Assembly (NCBI RefSeq): GCF_000403845.2
Contig: NZ_KE159567.1
Coordinates: 876,911 to 940,910 of the forward strand
Direction of reading: 5' to 3'
Source of the DNA: Eubacterium sp. 14-2
GTDB lineage: Bacteria > Bacillota > Clostridia > Lachnospirales > Lachnospiraceae
DNA: 64,000 bases
Shown here in pieces: positions 1-9,113 of this stretch; the first letter of the stretch is position 1; every line of letters begins with the position of its first letter. Made by a program: the position numbers and the translations under genes. The notes under the pieces are model-generated. The model saw nothing but the letters and a program-made list of their open reading frames with translations, ran no database searches and had not been told where the DNA came from.

Positions 1-1884
1 TTTATTGATAAAATATCTATTCTGGTGGAAATGGAAGAACGGCTGAAACAGGAAACCCTGACGCCGGAACTTCTGGAAGAGGCAAAGAGACTGGAATTTC
101 CGGATTCTGTAATTGGGACGCTCACCGGGAAACAGGAACAGGAAATCCGTAATCTGCGTTATGAAAAGGGAATTACAGCGGCATTTAAAATGGTAGATAC
201 CTGTGCGGCGGAATTTGCGGCGGAGACGCCTTATTACTATTCCTGTTTCGGCAGTGAAAATGAGGCCTGTGCTGACAGCGGGGCGGAAGTTTCCGGTGAG
301 GAAAACGAAACATCCGGCAGGAAAAAGCGCAAAAAGGTGCTGGTACTGGGTTCCGGGCCCATTCGTATCGGCCAGGGGATTGAGTTTGACTACTGTTCCG
401 TACACTGTACCTGGGCTTTTGCAAAAGAAGGTTATGAGACCATCATTATAAACAATAATCCGGAAACCGTGTCCACAGATTTTGACATTGCCCACAAACT
501 GTATTTTGAACCGCTGACTCCGGAGGATGTGGAGAGTATTGTCCGTCTGGAAAAGCCGGACGGGGCGGTGGTGCAGTTCGGGGGCCAGACAGCCATCAAG
601 CTGACGGAAAGCCTGATGAAAATGGGCGTTCCGATTTTCGGCACCAGGGCAGAAGATGTGGATGCGGCAGAAGATCGGGAACTGTTTGATAAAATTCTGG
701 AACAGACGGAAATTCCGCGGGCGGCAGGAGGTACGGTATTTACCGCCGGGGAGGCGAAAGAAGTAGCCAGCCGCCTGGGTTATCCGGTACTGGTGCGCCC
801 CTCCTATGTGCTGGGAGGCCAGGGGATGCAGATTGCGTATACCGATGAAGAAATTGAAGAATTTATGGAAATTATCAACCGGATTGCCCAGGACCATCCT
901 ATTCTGGTGGACAAGTATCTGCAGGGAAAAGAAATTGAGGTGGACGCAGTCTGCGATGGCACAGATATTCTGATTCCCGGTATTATGGAGCATATTGAAC
1001 GAACGGGAGTTCACTCCGGTGACAGTATTTCCGTTTATCCTGCGCCTACCATCAGCCAGGAAGTAAAAAATAAAATTGTGGAATATACCAGGAGGCTGGC
1101 GCGGGCCCTTCATGTGGTGGGACTAATCAACATCCAGTTTATTGCCATGGGTGAGGATGTATATGTGATTGAGGTAAATCCCCGTTCTTCCAGAACCGTT
1201 CCCTATATCAGCAAAGTAACGGGAATTCCCATTGTGGATCTGGCTGCACGGGTCATTATGGGCAATACCTTAAAAGACATGGGCTATCCCACAGGCCTTG
1301 CGCCGGAAGCGGAGTACGTGGCCATTAAGATGCCGGTATTTTCCTTTGAAAAACTGCGCGGGGCGGAAATCAGCCTTGGGCCGGAAATGAAGTCTACCGG
1401 GGAATGTCTGGGAATTGCCCGGACCTTTGACGAGGCCCTGTACAAGGCATTTCTGGGGGCAGGCGTGCAGCTTCCGAAACATAAGCAGATGATTATGACG
1501 GTAAAAGATGCGGACAAGCCGGAAGCTGTGGATGTGGCAAGAAGATTCGAAGCGCTGGGCTATAAGATTTACGCTACCAGAAGTACCGCAAAATATCTGC
1601 AGAATCACGGGATCAGCGCAAGACGTATCAATAAAATATCTCAGGAATCCCCCAATGTGATGGATTTGATTCTGGGACATAAAATCGACCTTGTAATCGA
1701 CACCCCCACCCAGGGCCGGGATAAGAGCCGGGACGGATTTTTAATCCGCCGGAACGCCATCGAGACCGGGGTATACTGCATTACCGCCATGGATACGGCC
1801 AATGCTCTGGCAGAAAGTCTGGAACATGCCGGCGCCAGCGAAAAGCCGGACTTGATTGATATTGCAAAAGTGAAAAATATTTAA
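1..1884 (+). CDS. carB: Carbamoyl-phosphate synthase large subunit, 3' part
   Basis: C-terminal ~627 residues of the ~1070-residue large subunit; the frame is open to the left edge, so the 5' end is missing. The enzyme makes carbamoyl phosphate from bicarbonate, ammonia and two ATP for pyrimidine and arginine synthesis in the cytoplasm. What remains is the oligomerisation region, then the second synthetase half starting at VLVLGSGPIRIGQG, an ATP-grasp domain (VRPSYVLGGQGMQI; NPRSSRTVP), and the C-terminal MGS-like allosteric domain (IDTPTQGRDKSRDG). The linker before the second half is longer than usual, with an acidic and lysine/arginine-rich stretch (about residues 80-113 of this fragment). 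carA should lie upstream. Identification is secure. Confidence 0.97.
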   Translation, partial: FIDKISILVEMEERLKQETLTPELLEEAKRLEFPDSVIGTLTGKQEQEIRNLRYEKGITAAFKMVDTCAAEFAAETPYYYSCFGSENEACADSGAEVSGEENETSGRKKRKKVLVLGSGPIRIGQGIEFDYCSVHCTWAFAKEGYETIIINNNPETVSTDFDIAHKLYFEPLTPEDVESIVRLEKPDGAVVQFGGQTAIKLTESLMKMGVPIFGTRAEDVDAAEDRELFDKILEQTEIPRAAGGTVFTAGEAKEVASRLGYPVLVRPSYVLGGQGMQIAYTDEEIEEFMEIINRIAQDHPILVDKYLQGKEIEVDAVCDGTDILIPGIMEHIERTGVHSGDSISVYPAPTISQEVKNKIVEYTRRLARALHVVGLINIQFIAMGEDVYVIEVNPRSSRTVPYISKVTGIPIVDLAARVIMGNTLKDMGYPTGLAPEAEYVAIKMPVFSFEKLRGAEISLGPEMKSTGECLGIARTFDEALYKAFLGAGVQLPKHKQMIMTVKDADKPEAVDVARRFEALGYKIYATRSTAKYLQNHGISARRINKISQESPNVMDLILGHKIDLVIDTPTQGRDKSRDGFLIRRNAIETGVYCITAMDTANALAESLEHAGASEKPDLIDIAKVKNI

Positions 1885-2073
1885 TGGATGACAGGAATAA
1901 AAATGAGAAGAACCATTGATTTTGTTTTGGTATTCCTTTAAAATAGTGTATATGAAGTCAGCCTTCTGGCATCTGAACATTTGCCGGAGCGAGGGAGTTT
2001 TTCAGAATCGCCGGTTGATTGTCTGTTTATAGGGATGTAATTGGTACAGGGTATGCCGGAAAAGGAGGCTATT

Positions 2074-2853
2074 ATGAAGTTACAGGATTTTTGCGATATG
2101 AAAAAGTTCGAAGAAATCATGAGCAACTGGGCGCACAGCACCGGTCTTGCAACGGTGGCGGTAGGAGACGACGGGGAGTATATCAGTGATTGCTATAATT
2201 TTACTGATTTTTGTATTAAACTGACCAGAGGCAGCACAGAGGGACGCAAAAGATGTGAGAAAAATGACAGGGAAGGAGAAGGAGTGTATCCCTGCCATGC
2301 AGGACTGGTTGACTTTGGAATACCGATTACATTAGATGACGGAACCGTTCTGGGGAGCGTAATCGGCGGACAGGTACTGCCGGAAAATCCGGATGAGGAA
2401 AAGTTCCGCCAGACAGCCAGGGAGCTGGGGATTGATGAGGAGGAGTATATCAGAGCCCTTCATGAGGTAAATGTTAAAACGAAGACAGAAATTGATGCTT
2501 CCGCCCGGTTATTGGGGGATGTAATCAATATGTTTGTCAGAGCAAGTTATGCAACCATGCAGAATCAGAAACTTGTGGTTGAAATGAAGGAGGGAATCTG
2601 TAAAGCAGCAGAGCAGATTGTGGTTGCCAACGATAATACCAGGCAGATTGAAGGATTCAGCAAACGTCAGAAAATACTTGCATTAAATGCCAGTATAGAA
2701 GCGGCCAGAGCAGGAGAGTCAGGAAAAGGCTTTTCCGTGGTTGCAGATGAAGTCCAGAAACTTGCTCAGGGTATGGCGCACACCAGCGTACAGATTAAGC
2801 AGGCGTTAGAGGAAGTGACAGATACGATTATGGCGTTAAACAGCGCTGAATAA
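2074..2853 (+). CDS. Soluble PocR-domain chemoreceptor (MCP-like)
   Basis: A 259-residue cytoplasmic sensor with no membrane segment. Residues ~1-165 match the PocR ligand-binding domain: a cysteine-bearing segment ([15 protein letters not shown], then [14 protein letters not shown]) and a conserved [11 protein letters not shown] stretch. Residues ~180-259 are a short methyl-accepting signalling hairpin with the tip sequence [19 protein letters not shown] that contacts CheA/CheW. The hairpin is much shorter than in full MCPs, and HAMP is absent. The start is the ATG preceded by AAAGGAGG; an upstream in-frame TTG lacks a site. PocR domains are known or predicted to bind small hydrocarbon derivatives such as diols; the ligand here is unknown. 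It could signal to chemotaxis or to another MCP-coupled output. Confidence 0.85.
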   Translation: MKLQDFCDMKKFEEIMSNWAHSTGLATVAVGDDGEYISDCYNFTDFCIKLTRGSTEGRKRCEKNDREGEGVYPCHAGLVDFGIPITLDDGTVLGSVIGGQVLPENPDEEKFRQTARELGIDEEEYIRALHEVNVKTKTEIDASARLLGDVINMFVRASYATMQNQKLVVEMKEGICKAAEQIVVANDNTRQIEGFSKRQKILALNASIEAARAGESGKGFSVVADEVQKLAQGMAHTSVQIKQALEEVTDTIMALNSAE

Positions 2854-2924
2854 GCTGCAGATTTTTTCTGCAAATGCTGTGTTTTATATGGAAACATCTG
2901 ATTTATTCTGAAAGGAGAAAATTT

Positions 2925-3191
2925 ATGGAAGGACAGACAAACGGAGGAATTGGCTTTGGAATAGCCTCAATGGTTCTGGGGATTGTTGCACTGGTAATGT
3001 CCTGCTGTTTTTATTTTATTTCTATTCCATGTGCAATCATTGGCATCATACTGGCAGGCATTGCCCTGTCAGGACATAAGGAAGGAAGAGGAATGGCGAT
3101 TGCCGGGCTGGTATGCTCTGTTATTTCACTGATTCCGGCTGCTATTATTATTATAAGCGGCGTATCTTTTATGAGTTCTCTGGGCGTTTAG
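2925..3191 (+). CDS. DUF4190 small membrane protein
   Basis: An 88-residue protein with two hydrophobic segments (about residues 12-47 and 58-85) separated by a short charged loop (SGHKEGRGMA). The arrangement matches DUF4190: a glycine-rich first helix (GFGIASMVLGIVALV) and a GMAIAGLVCSVISLI second helix. The start is the ATG six bases after AAAGGAGAAA. The function of the family is unknown; members are small inner-membrane proteins. A terminator follows at 3227-3268, so it is either a single gene or the end of a unit with the chemoreceptor 71 bases upstream. Confidence 0.75.
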   Translation: MEGQTNGGIGFGIASMVLGIVALVMSCCFYFISIPCAIIGIILAGIALSGHKEGRGMAIAGLVCSVISLIPAAIIIISGVSFMSSLGV

Positions 3192-3226
3192 TCCGCAGGC
3201 GGAGAGGTCATAGAGTAATCAGGAAA

Positions 3227-3268
3227 CCCGGAGAGAATGCACTGTTCAGGCAGTTCTCCGGGCTTTTT
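3227..3268 (+). terminator. Rho-independent terminator
   Basis: Stem CCCGGAGA (3227-3234) pairs with TCTCCGGG (3255-3262), followed by C and five T. It ends the transcript of the DUF4190 gene. Confidence 0.75.
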
Positions 3269-3310
3269 CCTCCCATTACTTTTAAGATTACGGTGAAAGG
3301 AGCAGAGGAA

Positions 3311-3778
3311 ATGAATTATCGGATTGAAACAAAGGAATCTTTCTGCATTGTGGGGGTTCCGTACCGCTGGAAAAAGAAATTGAGAAAAATTTGCAGTGAT
3401 TCCCTCCAAATGGCAGGAGATTTCCGAGAATGGAACCCTGCAGAAGCTGGCCGGCAGGATGGACAGAGAGCCCATGGGAGTGCTGGGCGTCAGCTTCTGT
3501 AACGATGAAGAACCTGGAGATACTGCATTGCTGTCTCAAACTCAAAAGAGAAGGAAGAATTTGAGGAATACATGGTACCTGCAGCCACCTGGGCAATTTT
3601 TCCGGGAGAAGGAATCAGCCAGTCCATTCAGGAACTGGAGCAGCGCATTGTCACAGAATGGCTGCCCGCTTTCGGATATGAATATGCCAACGCCCCGGAT
3701 GTGGAAGTATATATCAGTCCGGATCCGCAGAATGCCCGGTATGAAGTCTGGATACCCGTGGTGAAAAAAGACGTATAG
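3311..3778 (+). pseudogene. GyrI-like (AraC effector-binding) protein, frameshifted
   Basis: A broken gene for a ~155-residue GyrI-like/AraC-type effector-binding protein. A good site and ATG at 3311 give MNYRIETKESFCIVGV. The family-like sequence then moves to a second frame near 3364 (PLEKEIEKN), to a third from ~3396 (IPSKWQEISENGTLQKL...MGVLGVSFCNDEE), and back to the first from ~3530 to the stop at 3778 (EFEEYMVPAATWAIFPG...NARYEVWIPV). Three small frame changes in 470 bases leave no intact product longer than ~120 residues. The C-terminal part is well preserved, so the damage is recent or comes from sequencing. The intact family binds small hydrophobic molecules in the cytoplasm. Confidence 0.8.
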
Positions 3779-3795
3779 CAGATTCAGAAAAATTC

Positions 3796-4269
3796 TTATG
3801 GCAGGGGCCGCTCCGGTAAAGAGGAGATGCCTCTGCTCAGCACACTGTTGTGATATCGGTCAGAATAAGTCACATCTTCCCCGAACCATTCCGGAGGAAC
3901 GAAAGCCTTTGCTTCTTCTTCCGTGTCAAATTCCACCTCCGCCAGAATCAGAGGAGCCAGTTCTCCTTCAAAAATATCCAGTTCTATGGTATGGTGCGGC
4001 GGCAGGGGAATCAGATAACGTTTCTTGGTAATCAGAATGCCGTCTGCCTTGGGCCTCAGGTGAAGCCAGGCTTCCCTGGTCAGAGGAAGATTGTATTCCT
4101 CCCGGACCATCAGCCCTCTGGACTTATAAGTAAGATAATAGTCCTCATCCTGTCTGCGGATGCGGACTACCGGTTCCGTACAGAGATAGCCCTGTTCAAT
4201 CTGATGGAAAGGAAAAGAGTCCAGCTGTTCTGGTAATGACCGGATTAAAAATTTACGTTCAATTTCCAT
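3796..4269 (-). CDS. CYTH domain protein
   Basis: A 157-residue protein of the CYTH (CyaB/thiamine triphosphatase) superfamily. It opens with the family signature ExExK as MEIERKFLI. Alternating charged strands follow (VVRIRRQDEDYYLTYKS; ILITKKRYLIP; IELDIFEGELAPLILAEVEF), as expected for the triphosphate-tunnel beta barrel. Members hydrolyse or bind triphosphates (inorganic triphosphate, thiamine triphosphate) with metal ions in the cytoplasm. The exact substrate cannot be read from sequence. It converges on the broken GyrI-like gene and has no operon partner. Confidence 0.85.
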   Translation of the reverse strand: MEIERKFLIRSLPEQLDSFPFHQIEQGYLCTEPVVRIRRQDEDYYLTYKSRGLMVREEYNLPLTREAWLHLRPKADGILITKKRYLIPLPPHHTIELDIFEGELAPLILAEVEFDTEEEAKAFVPPEWFGEDVTYSDRYHNSVLSRGISSLPERPLP

Positions 4270-4512
4270 AAAAACATCTCCTGAAAAACAGTATTTCAGA
4301 GTCCCCTGGTCAGATATGGCAGGAAAGCTGTACCAGGAAGTCTCTGCAGTTACAGAAAGTATATAAAATAAGCCGGAAAAAGTAAAGAATAAAAAGCTCT
4401 GACTTCTTTTGACATTCTGCTTTGTATGTAAAAAAATACAGCCCTTTCGTTTCGCATGTGATAAAATTTACAGGAAGAAGAGTGTGTGTTTCAGAGAAAG
4501 GGATGAAAAATT

Positions 4513-6324
4513 ATGTTTGTAAATCTGAAGGTGCGTACAAAACTGGTTATATTGACGGTGGCGGCGGCATTGTCCATGTGTGCCCTGGGGATACTGAATA
4601 TGAGCGGTATGGAGAAATCCTACCGGCAGTCAGTTTCCAGTATGAAGGAAGTCCTCTATGCTGACTATGACCAGCAGATTAAGGGACAGGTGGAAAATGT
4701 AATTACTCTGCTGGAGAAAATTTATGCGGAGTATATGGACGGAGCGTATACAGAGGAAGAGGCAAAAAAACTGGCGGCAGATCTGGTGAGAGAGCTCCGC
4801 TATGGTGAAAGCGGTTATTTTTGGATTGATACCTGTGAAGGGGACAATGTGGTTCTGCTGGGGCAGGAAACGGAAGGCACCAACCGTCTGGAAACAGAAG
4901 ACAGCAACGGATATCAGATGATAAAGGATATCATTAAGAACGGGCTTCAGGAAGACGGAGGATTTACCGAATATTATTATACCAAAGAAGGCAGTACGGA
5001 AACTTACCCAAAACGCGCATACAGCAAGGTATTTGAACCCTGGGAGTGGGTAGTGGGTACCGGGAATTATGTGGATGAACTGGAAGAACTGGCGGTCAAA
5101 AATAATGCATCAGTAAAACATATATTTGAAGTCATAAAAGGGATATCCGTTGGGGCCATAACAGTGGCAATTCTGCTGCTTATGGGAATGGCTTTTCTGA
5201 TTGTGACGGATATTACAAAATCTCTGGGAGCCGTTGTAAAGCAGCTGAACTGTATGGCAGAAGGGGATTATACCAGAGATTTTATGAAGAAATCTGCGCA
5301 GCGGAGAGATGATTTCGGCGGTCTGGCCAGAAGCATGGAAGAAATGAAATCAGCCATGGTAACTTTAATCAGCCAGGTACAGAAGGAATCTGAGAACATC
5401 AGTTTTGCAGCAGGCTCTGTCAATGAGTGTGTGGCGAAGCTGAACGACGATATAGCAGGCGTATCTGCGGCAACGCAGGAATTGTCTGCAGGTATGGAGG
5501 AAACAGCTGCCACCACCACAATGGCAGATGAATCAGCAGGAGAAATTCATGCGGCAGTGCAGCAGATTGCCCGGCGTTCCCAGGACGGCGCACAGGGAGC
5601 CGCTGAAATTAAAGGAAGGGCAGAGAAAACCAACTTAAGAATTAAGGGCGCTCAGGAAAAAGCGGCCCTGCTGAAAAAAGAAATTCAGCAGGATTTAGAG
5701 ACTGCCCTGGAAAATGCAAAGGTAATCGACCAGATATATGAGCTGTCGGGCGTGATTATGAATGTGGTTTCCCAGACCAATCTCCTTTCATTGAATGCTT
5801 CTATTGAAGCGGCAAGGGCAGGAGAGGCAGGCAGAGGCTTTGCAGTGGTTGCAGGAGAAATCGGAGCCCTTGCAGAACAGTCCAGACAGACCGTAATCAA
5901 GATACAGGAAGTGACCCAGGAAGTAACCCAGGCGGTGGACAATCTTTCCGCCAATGCCAGAAAACTGCTGGATTTCGTGGTAAAAGACGTAACCTCAGAT
6001 TATGAAGGATTTCTTACCATTGGGGAACAGTATGACCAGGATGGGGCCTCTGTGGATGAGCTGATGAGTGAATTCAGTACCATTGCACTGGAGCTGTCAG
6101 GCAACATGGAAGGAATCAAAAACTCCATGAGTGATATTTCCAGAGCGGCAGAGGAAGGGGCAGAGGGCACCACAGAGATTGCACAGCGGGCGTCTGTGAT
6201 TGCGGAAGAGTCTGCAGAGGTGCTGGAACAGGTGACCAGGACGAGAAAGAGCGCGGAAACCCTGCGGGAGGAAATCGGAAAATTCCATGTGAACACTGCC
6301 GGAGATGTTCAGGAGGAAGCATAA
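4513..6324 (+). CDS. Methyl-accepting chemotaxis protein with Cache domain
   Basis: A 603-residue transmembrane chemoreceptor. Order: TM1 at ~10-30; extracellular single-Cache domain at ~35-200 (GESGYFWIDTCEG; YPKRAYSKVFEPWEWVVGTGNYVDEL is the usual Cache_2 ending); TM2 at ~210-232; HAMP at ~233-285; a long cytoplasmic coiled coil with the signalling tip [20 protein letters not shown] at ~425. sCache_2 domains usually sense small organic acids. The ATG at 4513 follows AGAAAGGGATG. No flagellar or che genes are in the window, so partners are encoded elsewhere. A strong terminator follows at 6341-6373, so it is transcribed alone. Confidence 0.93.
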   Translation: MFVNLKVRTKLVILTVAAALSMCALGILNMSGMEKSYRQSVSSMKEVLYADYDQQIKGQVENVITLLEKIYAEYMDGAYTEEEAKKLAADLVRELRYGESGYFWIDTCEGDNVVLLGQETEGTNRLETEDSNGYQMIKDIIKNGLQEDGGFTEYYYTKEGSTETYPKRAYSKVFEPWEWVVGTGNYVDELEELAVKNNASVKHIFEVIKGISVGAITVAILLLMGMAFLIVTDITKSLGAVVKQLNCMAEGDYTRDFMKKSAQRRDDFGGLARSMEEMKSAMVTLISQVQKESENISFAAGSVNECVAKLNDDIAGVSAATQELSAGMEETAATTTMADESAGEIHAAVQQIARRSQDGAQGAAEIKGRAEKTNLRIKGAQEKAALLKKEIQQDLETALENAKVIDQIYELSGVIMNVVSQTNLLSLNASIEAARAGEAGRGFAVVAGEIGALAEQSRQTVIKIQEVTQEVTQAVDNLSANARKLLDFVVKDVTSDYEGFLTIGEQYDQDGASVDELMSEFSTIALELSGNMEGIKNSMSDISRAAEEGAEGTTEIAQRASVIAEESAEVLEQVTRTRKSAETLREEIGKFHVNTAGDVQEEA

Positions 6325-6340
6325 AGGGAATACAAAAAAA

Positions 6341-6373
6341 GATGCGGCAAAAATTCTGCCGCATCCTTTTTTT
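6341..6373 (+). terminator. Rho-independent terminator of the MCP gene
   Basis: Nine-pair stem GATGCGGCA (6341-6349) and TGCCGCATC (6357-6365), a 7-base loop, then C and seven T. An A-tract precedes the stem, so it may also stop transcripts from the minus strand (spore protein gene). Confidence 0.9.
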
Positions 6374-6397
6374 GTATTCTGTGGGGAAGGCTTTCAG

Positions 6398-6446
6398 GCT
6401 AAAGCATAAAAATGTCTTCCTTCAGAATAAATAATTCTTATGGCAC
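6398..6446 (+). repeat. 49-nt dispersed intergenic element, copy 1
   Basis: This segment matches 41853-41901 at 40 of 49 positions without gaps. Both copies begin exactly 25 bases after the end of an intrinsic terminator's T-tract. The core contains an imperfect AGAA...TTCT inverted repeat (CAGAATAAATAATTCTTAT). Function unknown; it may be a small non-coding or REP-like element. Confidence 0.6.
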
Positions 6447-6478
6447 CGGGGTGCTTCAGGGAGTCAGAACGGCGATGA

Positions 6479-6703
6479 TTACTGCTGTCCGCCGGACATC
6501 TGCTGTTCCTGTTTCATAATCATTTTCTTAACCATTTCTCCGCCGATAGAGCCAGCCTGAGCAGAAGTTAAGTCACCGTTGTAACCTTCTTTCAAAGGTA
6601 CGCCGATTTCAGAAGCAACCTCCTGTTTAAAACGGTTCATAGCCTCTTTTGCCTGAGGTACTGCCATTTTACTTGTGTTAGAACCAGAATTGCTGTTAGA
6701 CAT
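6479..6703 (-). CDS. Alpha/beta-type small acid-soluble spore protein
   Basis: A 74-residue SASP that coats DNA in the dormant spore and protects it from UV and hydrolysis. It carries the family's two conserved blocks: MNRFKQEVASEIGV (with the GPR protease-type region) and LTSAQAGSIGGEMVKKMI. A Gln/Ser/Asn-rich head and a QMSGGQQ tail flank them. GGAGGTG lies just before the ATG. Expression in this family is forespore-specific under sigma-G; no clear sigma-G promoter was picked out by eye. Its presence shows the organism comes from a sporulating lineage. Confidence 0.95.
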   Translation of the reverse strand: MSNSNSGSNTSKMAVPQAKEAMNRFKQEVASEIGVPLKEGYNGDLTSAQAGSIGGEMVKKMIMKQEQQMSGGQQ

Positions 6704-6748
6704 TTCGATTCACCTCCAAATATTTTTTCTTTTTGTTATCTGATAAGA

Positions 6749-6785
6749 ACATCATTCCGAAATGGCTCATTCTTCGGAATGATGT
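6749..6785. promoter_or_regulatory. 13-bp perfect inverted repeat upstream of the spore protein gene
   Basis: Arms ACATCATTCCGAA (6749-6761) and TTCGGAATGATGT (6773-6785) enclose an 11-base loop. No T-tract follows on either strand, so it is not a classic terminator. It lies ~46 bases upstream of the spore gene start and ~175 bases upstream of pdxA. It could form a 5' mRNA hairpin or be a protein-binding site. Confidence 0.5.
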
Positions 6786-6890
6786 CCGCCTCGAAACGTT
6801 GCTGCTTATCATGGTGTTATTATCTGCAAAGAAAAAGAAAATATTATGGAAAATATTATGTTTTCTGGTTAAAAATTACAGAAAAAGGCC

Positions 6891-6921
6891 TTGACAGGTT
6901 CCGGCGTAATGTGTGTATAGT
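6891..6921 (+). promoter_or_regulatory. Putative sigma-A promoter of pdxA-like gene
   Basis: A perfect -35 TTGACA (6891-6896) with TATAGT (6916-6921) 19 bases later, or TGTATA with a 17-base spacer. It lies 38 bases before the pdxA-like ATG. Confidence 0.55.
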
Positions 6922-6958
6922 ATGGTAGGAGCATAAGAAAAAAGAAAGGGTGAAAAAT

Positions 6959-7957
6959 ATGAAAAAACCACGTATTGCAGTGCCCATGGGAGACGCTGCG
7001 GGAATCGGACCGGAAATTACTGCAAAAGCAGCGGCTGCTTTGGAGGTGTCTGAAGCGGCAGAGTGCGTTGTAATCGGAGAGAAGACCATTATGGAGCAGG
7101 CAATTCAGATTACCGGTGCAGAGCTTGACATTCATCTGATCCGGGAGCCTGAGGAAGGGGAATTCCGTCAGGGCGTGCTGAATTTAATTGATTTGAAAAA
7201 TCTGGACAAAAGCCAGGTTGTATTTGGAAAAGTAAACGGTATGTGCGGAAAAGCCGCATACGAATATATTGAAAAAAGCATTCTTCTTGCCAGTTCCGGC
7301 AGTGTGGATGCAGTGGCCACAACACCCATTAACAAAGAATCTCTGCGGGCGGGAGGCGTTCCTTTTATCGGCCATACGGAGATATTCGGGGCTCTGACCC
7401 ACACGGAAGATCCCCTGACCATGTTTGAAACCAACGGTATGCGGGTGTTTTTCCTGACCAGACATGTATCCATGCGGGAAATGCTGGATCTGATTACAAA
7501 AGACAGAATCAAAGACTATGTAAAGCGCTGCCTGAAGGCACTGGAAAAACTGGGTGTGACAGGGGGAACCATGGCTGTTGCGGGATTAAATCCCCACTGT
7601 GGGGAGCATGGGCTGTTTGGCTGGGAAGAGGTGCATGAAATTATTCCGGCAGTGGAGGAGTTAAAGGCGGAAGGATATCCGGTTGCCGGGCCCATCGGTG
7701 CGGATTCCGTATTCCATCAGGCGGCCATGGGAACCTATAACAGTGTTCTGTCCCTGTACCATGACCAGGGCCATATCGCCACAAAAACCCTTGATTTTGA
7801 AAAAACCATTTCCGTCACTGGCGGAATGCCCATCTTACGCACCTCCGTAGACCATGGAACTGCCTTTGACATTGCAGGAACAGGAACAGCAGGAGAAGTG
7901 AGCATGGTGGAGGCCATACTCCTTGCTGCAAAATATGCCCCTGCTTTTGCGCGATAA
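6959..7957 (+). CDS. pdxA: PdxA-family 4-phosphate dehydrogenase
   Basis: A 332-residue NAD-dependent, metal-binding dehydrogenase of the PdxA family. PdxA oxidises and decarboxylates 4-hydroxythreonine-4-phosphate in pyridoxal phosphate synthesis; the PdxA2 branch acts on threonate or erythronate 4-phosphate. Visible motifs: [11 protein letters not shown] near the start; metal-ligand histidines in [18 protein letters not shown] and [13 protein letters not shown]. The ATG at 6959 sits eight bases after GAAAGGG; an in-frame GTG nine bases earlier overlaps that site and is less likely. No pdxJ and no DUF1537 kinase lies beside it, so the PdxA/PdxA2 choice stays open. It is probably monocistronic. 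Confidence 0.85.
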   Translation: MKKPRIAVPMGDAAGIGPEITAKAAAALEVSEAAECVVIGEKTIMEQAIQITGAELDIHLIREPEEGEFRQGVLNLIDLKNLDKSQVVFGKVNGMCGKAAYEYIEKSILLASSGSVDAVATTPINKESLRAGGVPFIGHTEIFGALTHTEDPLTMFETNGMRVFFLTRHVSMREMLDLITKDRIKDYVKRCLKALEKLGVTGGTMAVAGLNPHCGEHGLFGWEEVHEIIPAVEELKAEGYPVAGPIGADSVFHQAAMGTYNSVLSLYHDQGHIATKTLDFEKTISVTGGMPILRTSVDHGTAFDIAGTGTAGEVSMVEAILLAAKYAPAFAR

Positions 7958-7969
7958 CGCCGATTTTAT

Positions 7970-7993
7970 GCCCCGTCATTCCTGTGGCGGGGC
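7970..7993. terminator. Hairpin between convergent genes
   Basis: GCCCCG (7970-7975) pairs with CGGGGC (7988-7993), followed on the plus strand by TTTGGTTTT. It overlaps the 3' end of the AraC gene on the other strand and probably ends the pdxA-like transcript. Confidence 0.55.
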
Positions 7994-8881
7994 TTTGGTT
8001 TTCATCCTGAGAAATTCTCCCGGCGTCATATGGTATTTCTTTTTAAATGCCCGGTGGAAATAGGAAAGGTTGTGAAACCCCACGGACAGGGAAACCTCCA
8101 GAATGGAAGCGTTTTCATCTTCTAACAGTTCCACAGCCTTTTCCAGCCGCAGGTTATTCAGGTATTCCACACAGGTCATGTTCATATGTTTTTTGAAGAA
8201 ACGCATAAAATGATATTCGCTGAAATAACACAGGCCGGCCAGGTCGGAAACCGTGACGGTTTCCATGTAGTGCAGCTCCAGATAATCCAGTACGGTTTTC
8301 AGTTTTTCAGAATAGACAGCATTGGAGCTGTCGGAAGAAGGGGCATGTTCCTTAAACTGAAGCAGCAGGAAAATCATCTGCAAAAACAGCGCTTTCAGGG
8401 CCAGCTCATATCCGGGGATTCCACCGTCATACAGATTGCTGATCTGTCCGAAAATCTTCCGCAGAGAAAGATAAGCCGGGTGCTCCGGTTTGATAACGCC
8501 CGGCAGAATCATTTCATGATGGGCCAGCGGCTGCAGGTATCGGGTGGAGCAGATGTCAGTGGAATTACCGCCCAGAAAATTCATATGAAATACATAAGTC
8601 TCCGACACAAGGCCGCAGCCTTCCGGAGAAGAGGCAGAGTGGAGAGCCAGAGGAGGAACAAAAATCAGATCTTCCGGCTCTGTTTCATATTCGGTCAGAT
8701 CTATATGATAAATCCCCTTTCCTTCCGAAATCAGAGTAAATTCCGCCTCTTCGTGCCAGTGGGTGGTCAGCACCGGATACTCCGGAGAAAAGGAAGTAAT
8801 ATACTTCTGTATGGGAAAAAAGGATTCTCCGTGCCGGGCGTCTTCTTTCTGTTCTGAAATCAGCGAGTGCAGTTTTTTCAC
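7976..8881 (-). CDS. AraC-family regulator with N-terminal cupin
   Basis: A 301-residue regulator. The N-terminal ~150 residues form a cupin-type sensor (LTTHWHEEAEFTLISEGKGIYHIDL). The C-terminal ~100 residues hold two helix-turn-helix motifs (VSDLAGLCYFSEYHFMRFFK; SILEVSLSVGFHNLSYFHRA) and end with the usual KKYHMTPGEF signature. The start is GTG preceded by GGGGAGGTG. It is divergent from the GH13 alpha-glucosidase gene, with ~230 bases between the starts. It most likely controls that gene in response to a sugar; this is inferred from position only. Confidence 0.88.
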   Translation of the reverse strand: MKKLHSLISEQKEDARHGESFFPIQKYITSFSPEYPVLTTHWHEEAEFTLISEGKGIYHIDLTEYETEPEDLIFVPPLALHSASSPEGCGLVSETYVFHMNFLGGNSTDICSTRYLQPLAHHEMILPGVIKPEHPAYLSLRKIFGQISNLYDGGIPGYELALKALFLQMIFLLLQFKEHAPSSDSSNAVYSEKLKTVLDYLELHYMETVTVSDLAGLCYFSEYHFMRFFKKHMNMTCVEYLNNLRLEKAVELLEDENASILEVSLSVGFHNLSYFHRAFKKKYHMTPGEFLRMKTKAPPQE

Positions 8882-9113
8882 AGTTTCACCTCCCCTTTTG
8901 TGCTGCAGGCTGTCCTGTTCTTACAATTTCCAAAAGAGTTCTGCCGGAAAAGAGCAGGATTATGTCATAACAGGCAAATATATTGCAAGAAAATCCATAA
9001 ATATATCATTATAATAGCAGTATCTTACAAAGAAAGAAAGGGTTTTTGAAAAATCCGCAAGGATAACAGAGGATACCACAGGATGGATCAGACAGTGGGA
9101 CAGGAGGAAGAAA

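Noticed and set aside
4381-4440. Sigma-D type (flagellar) promoter for the Cache chemoreceptor
   Set aside because: A TTGACA is present at 4409-4414, but no acceptable -10 for sigma-A nor a GCCGATAA-type -10 could be found.
6959-7957. Assignment as PdxA2 of a threonate/erythronate pathway
   Set aside because: No DUF1537 kinase or related gene is adjacent, so the sub-branch cannot be decided from context.
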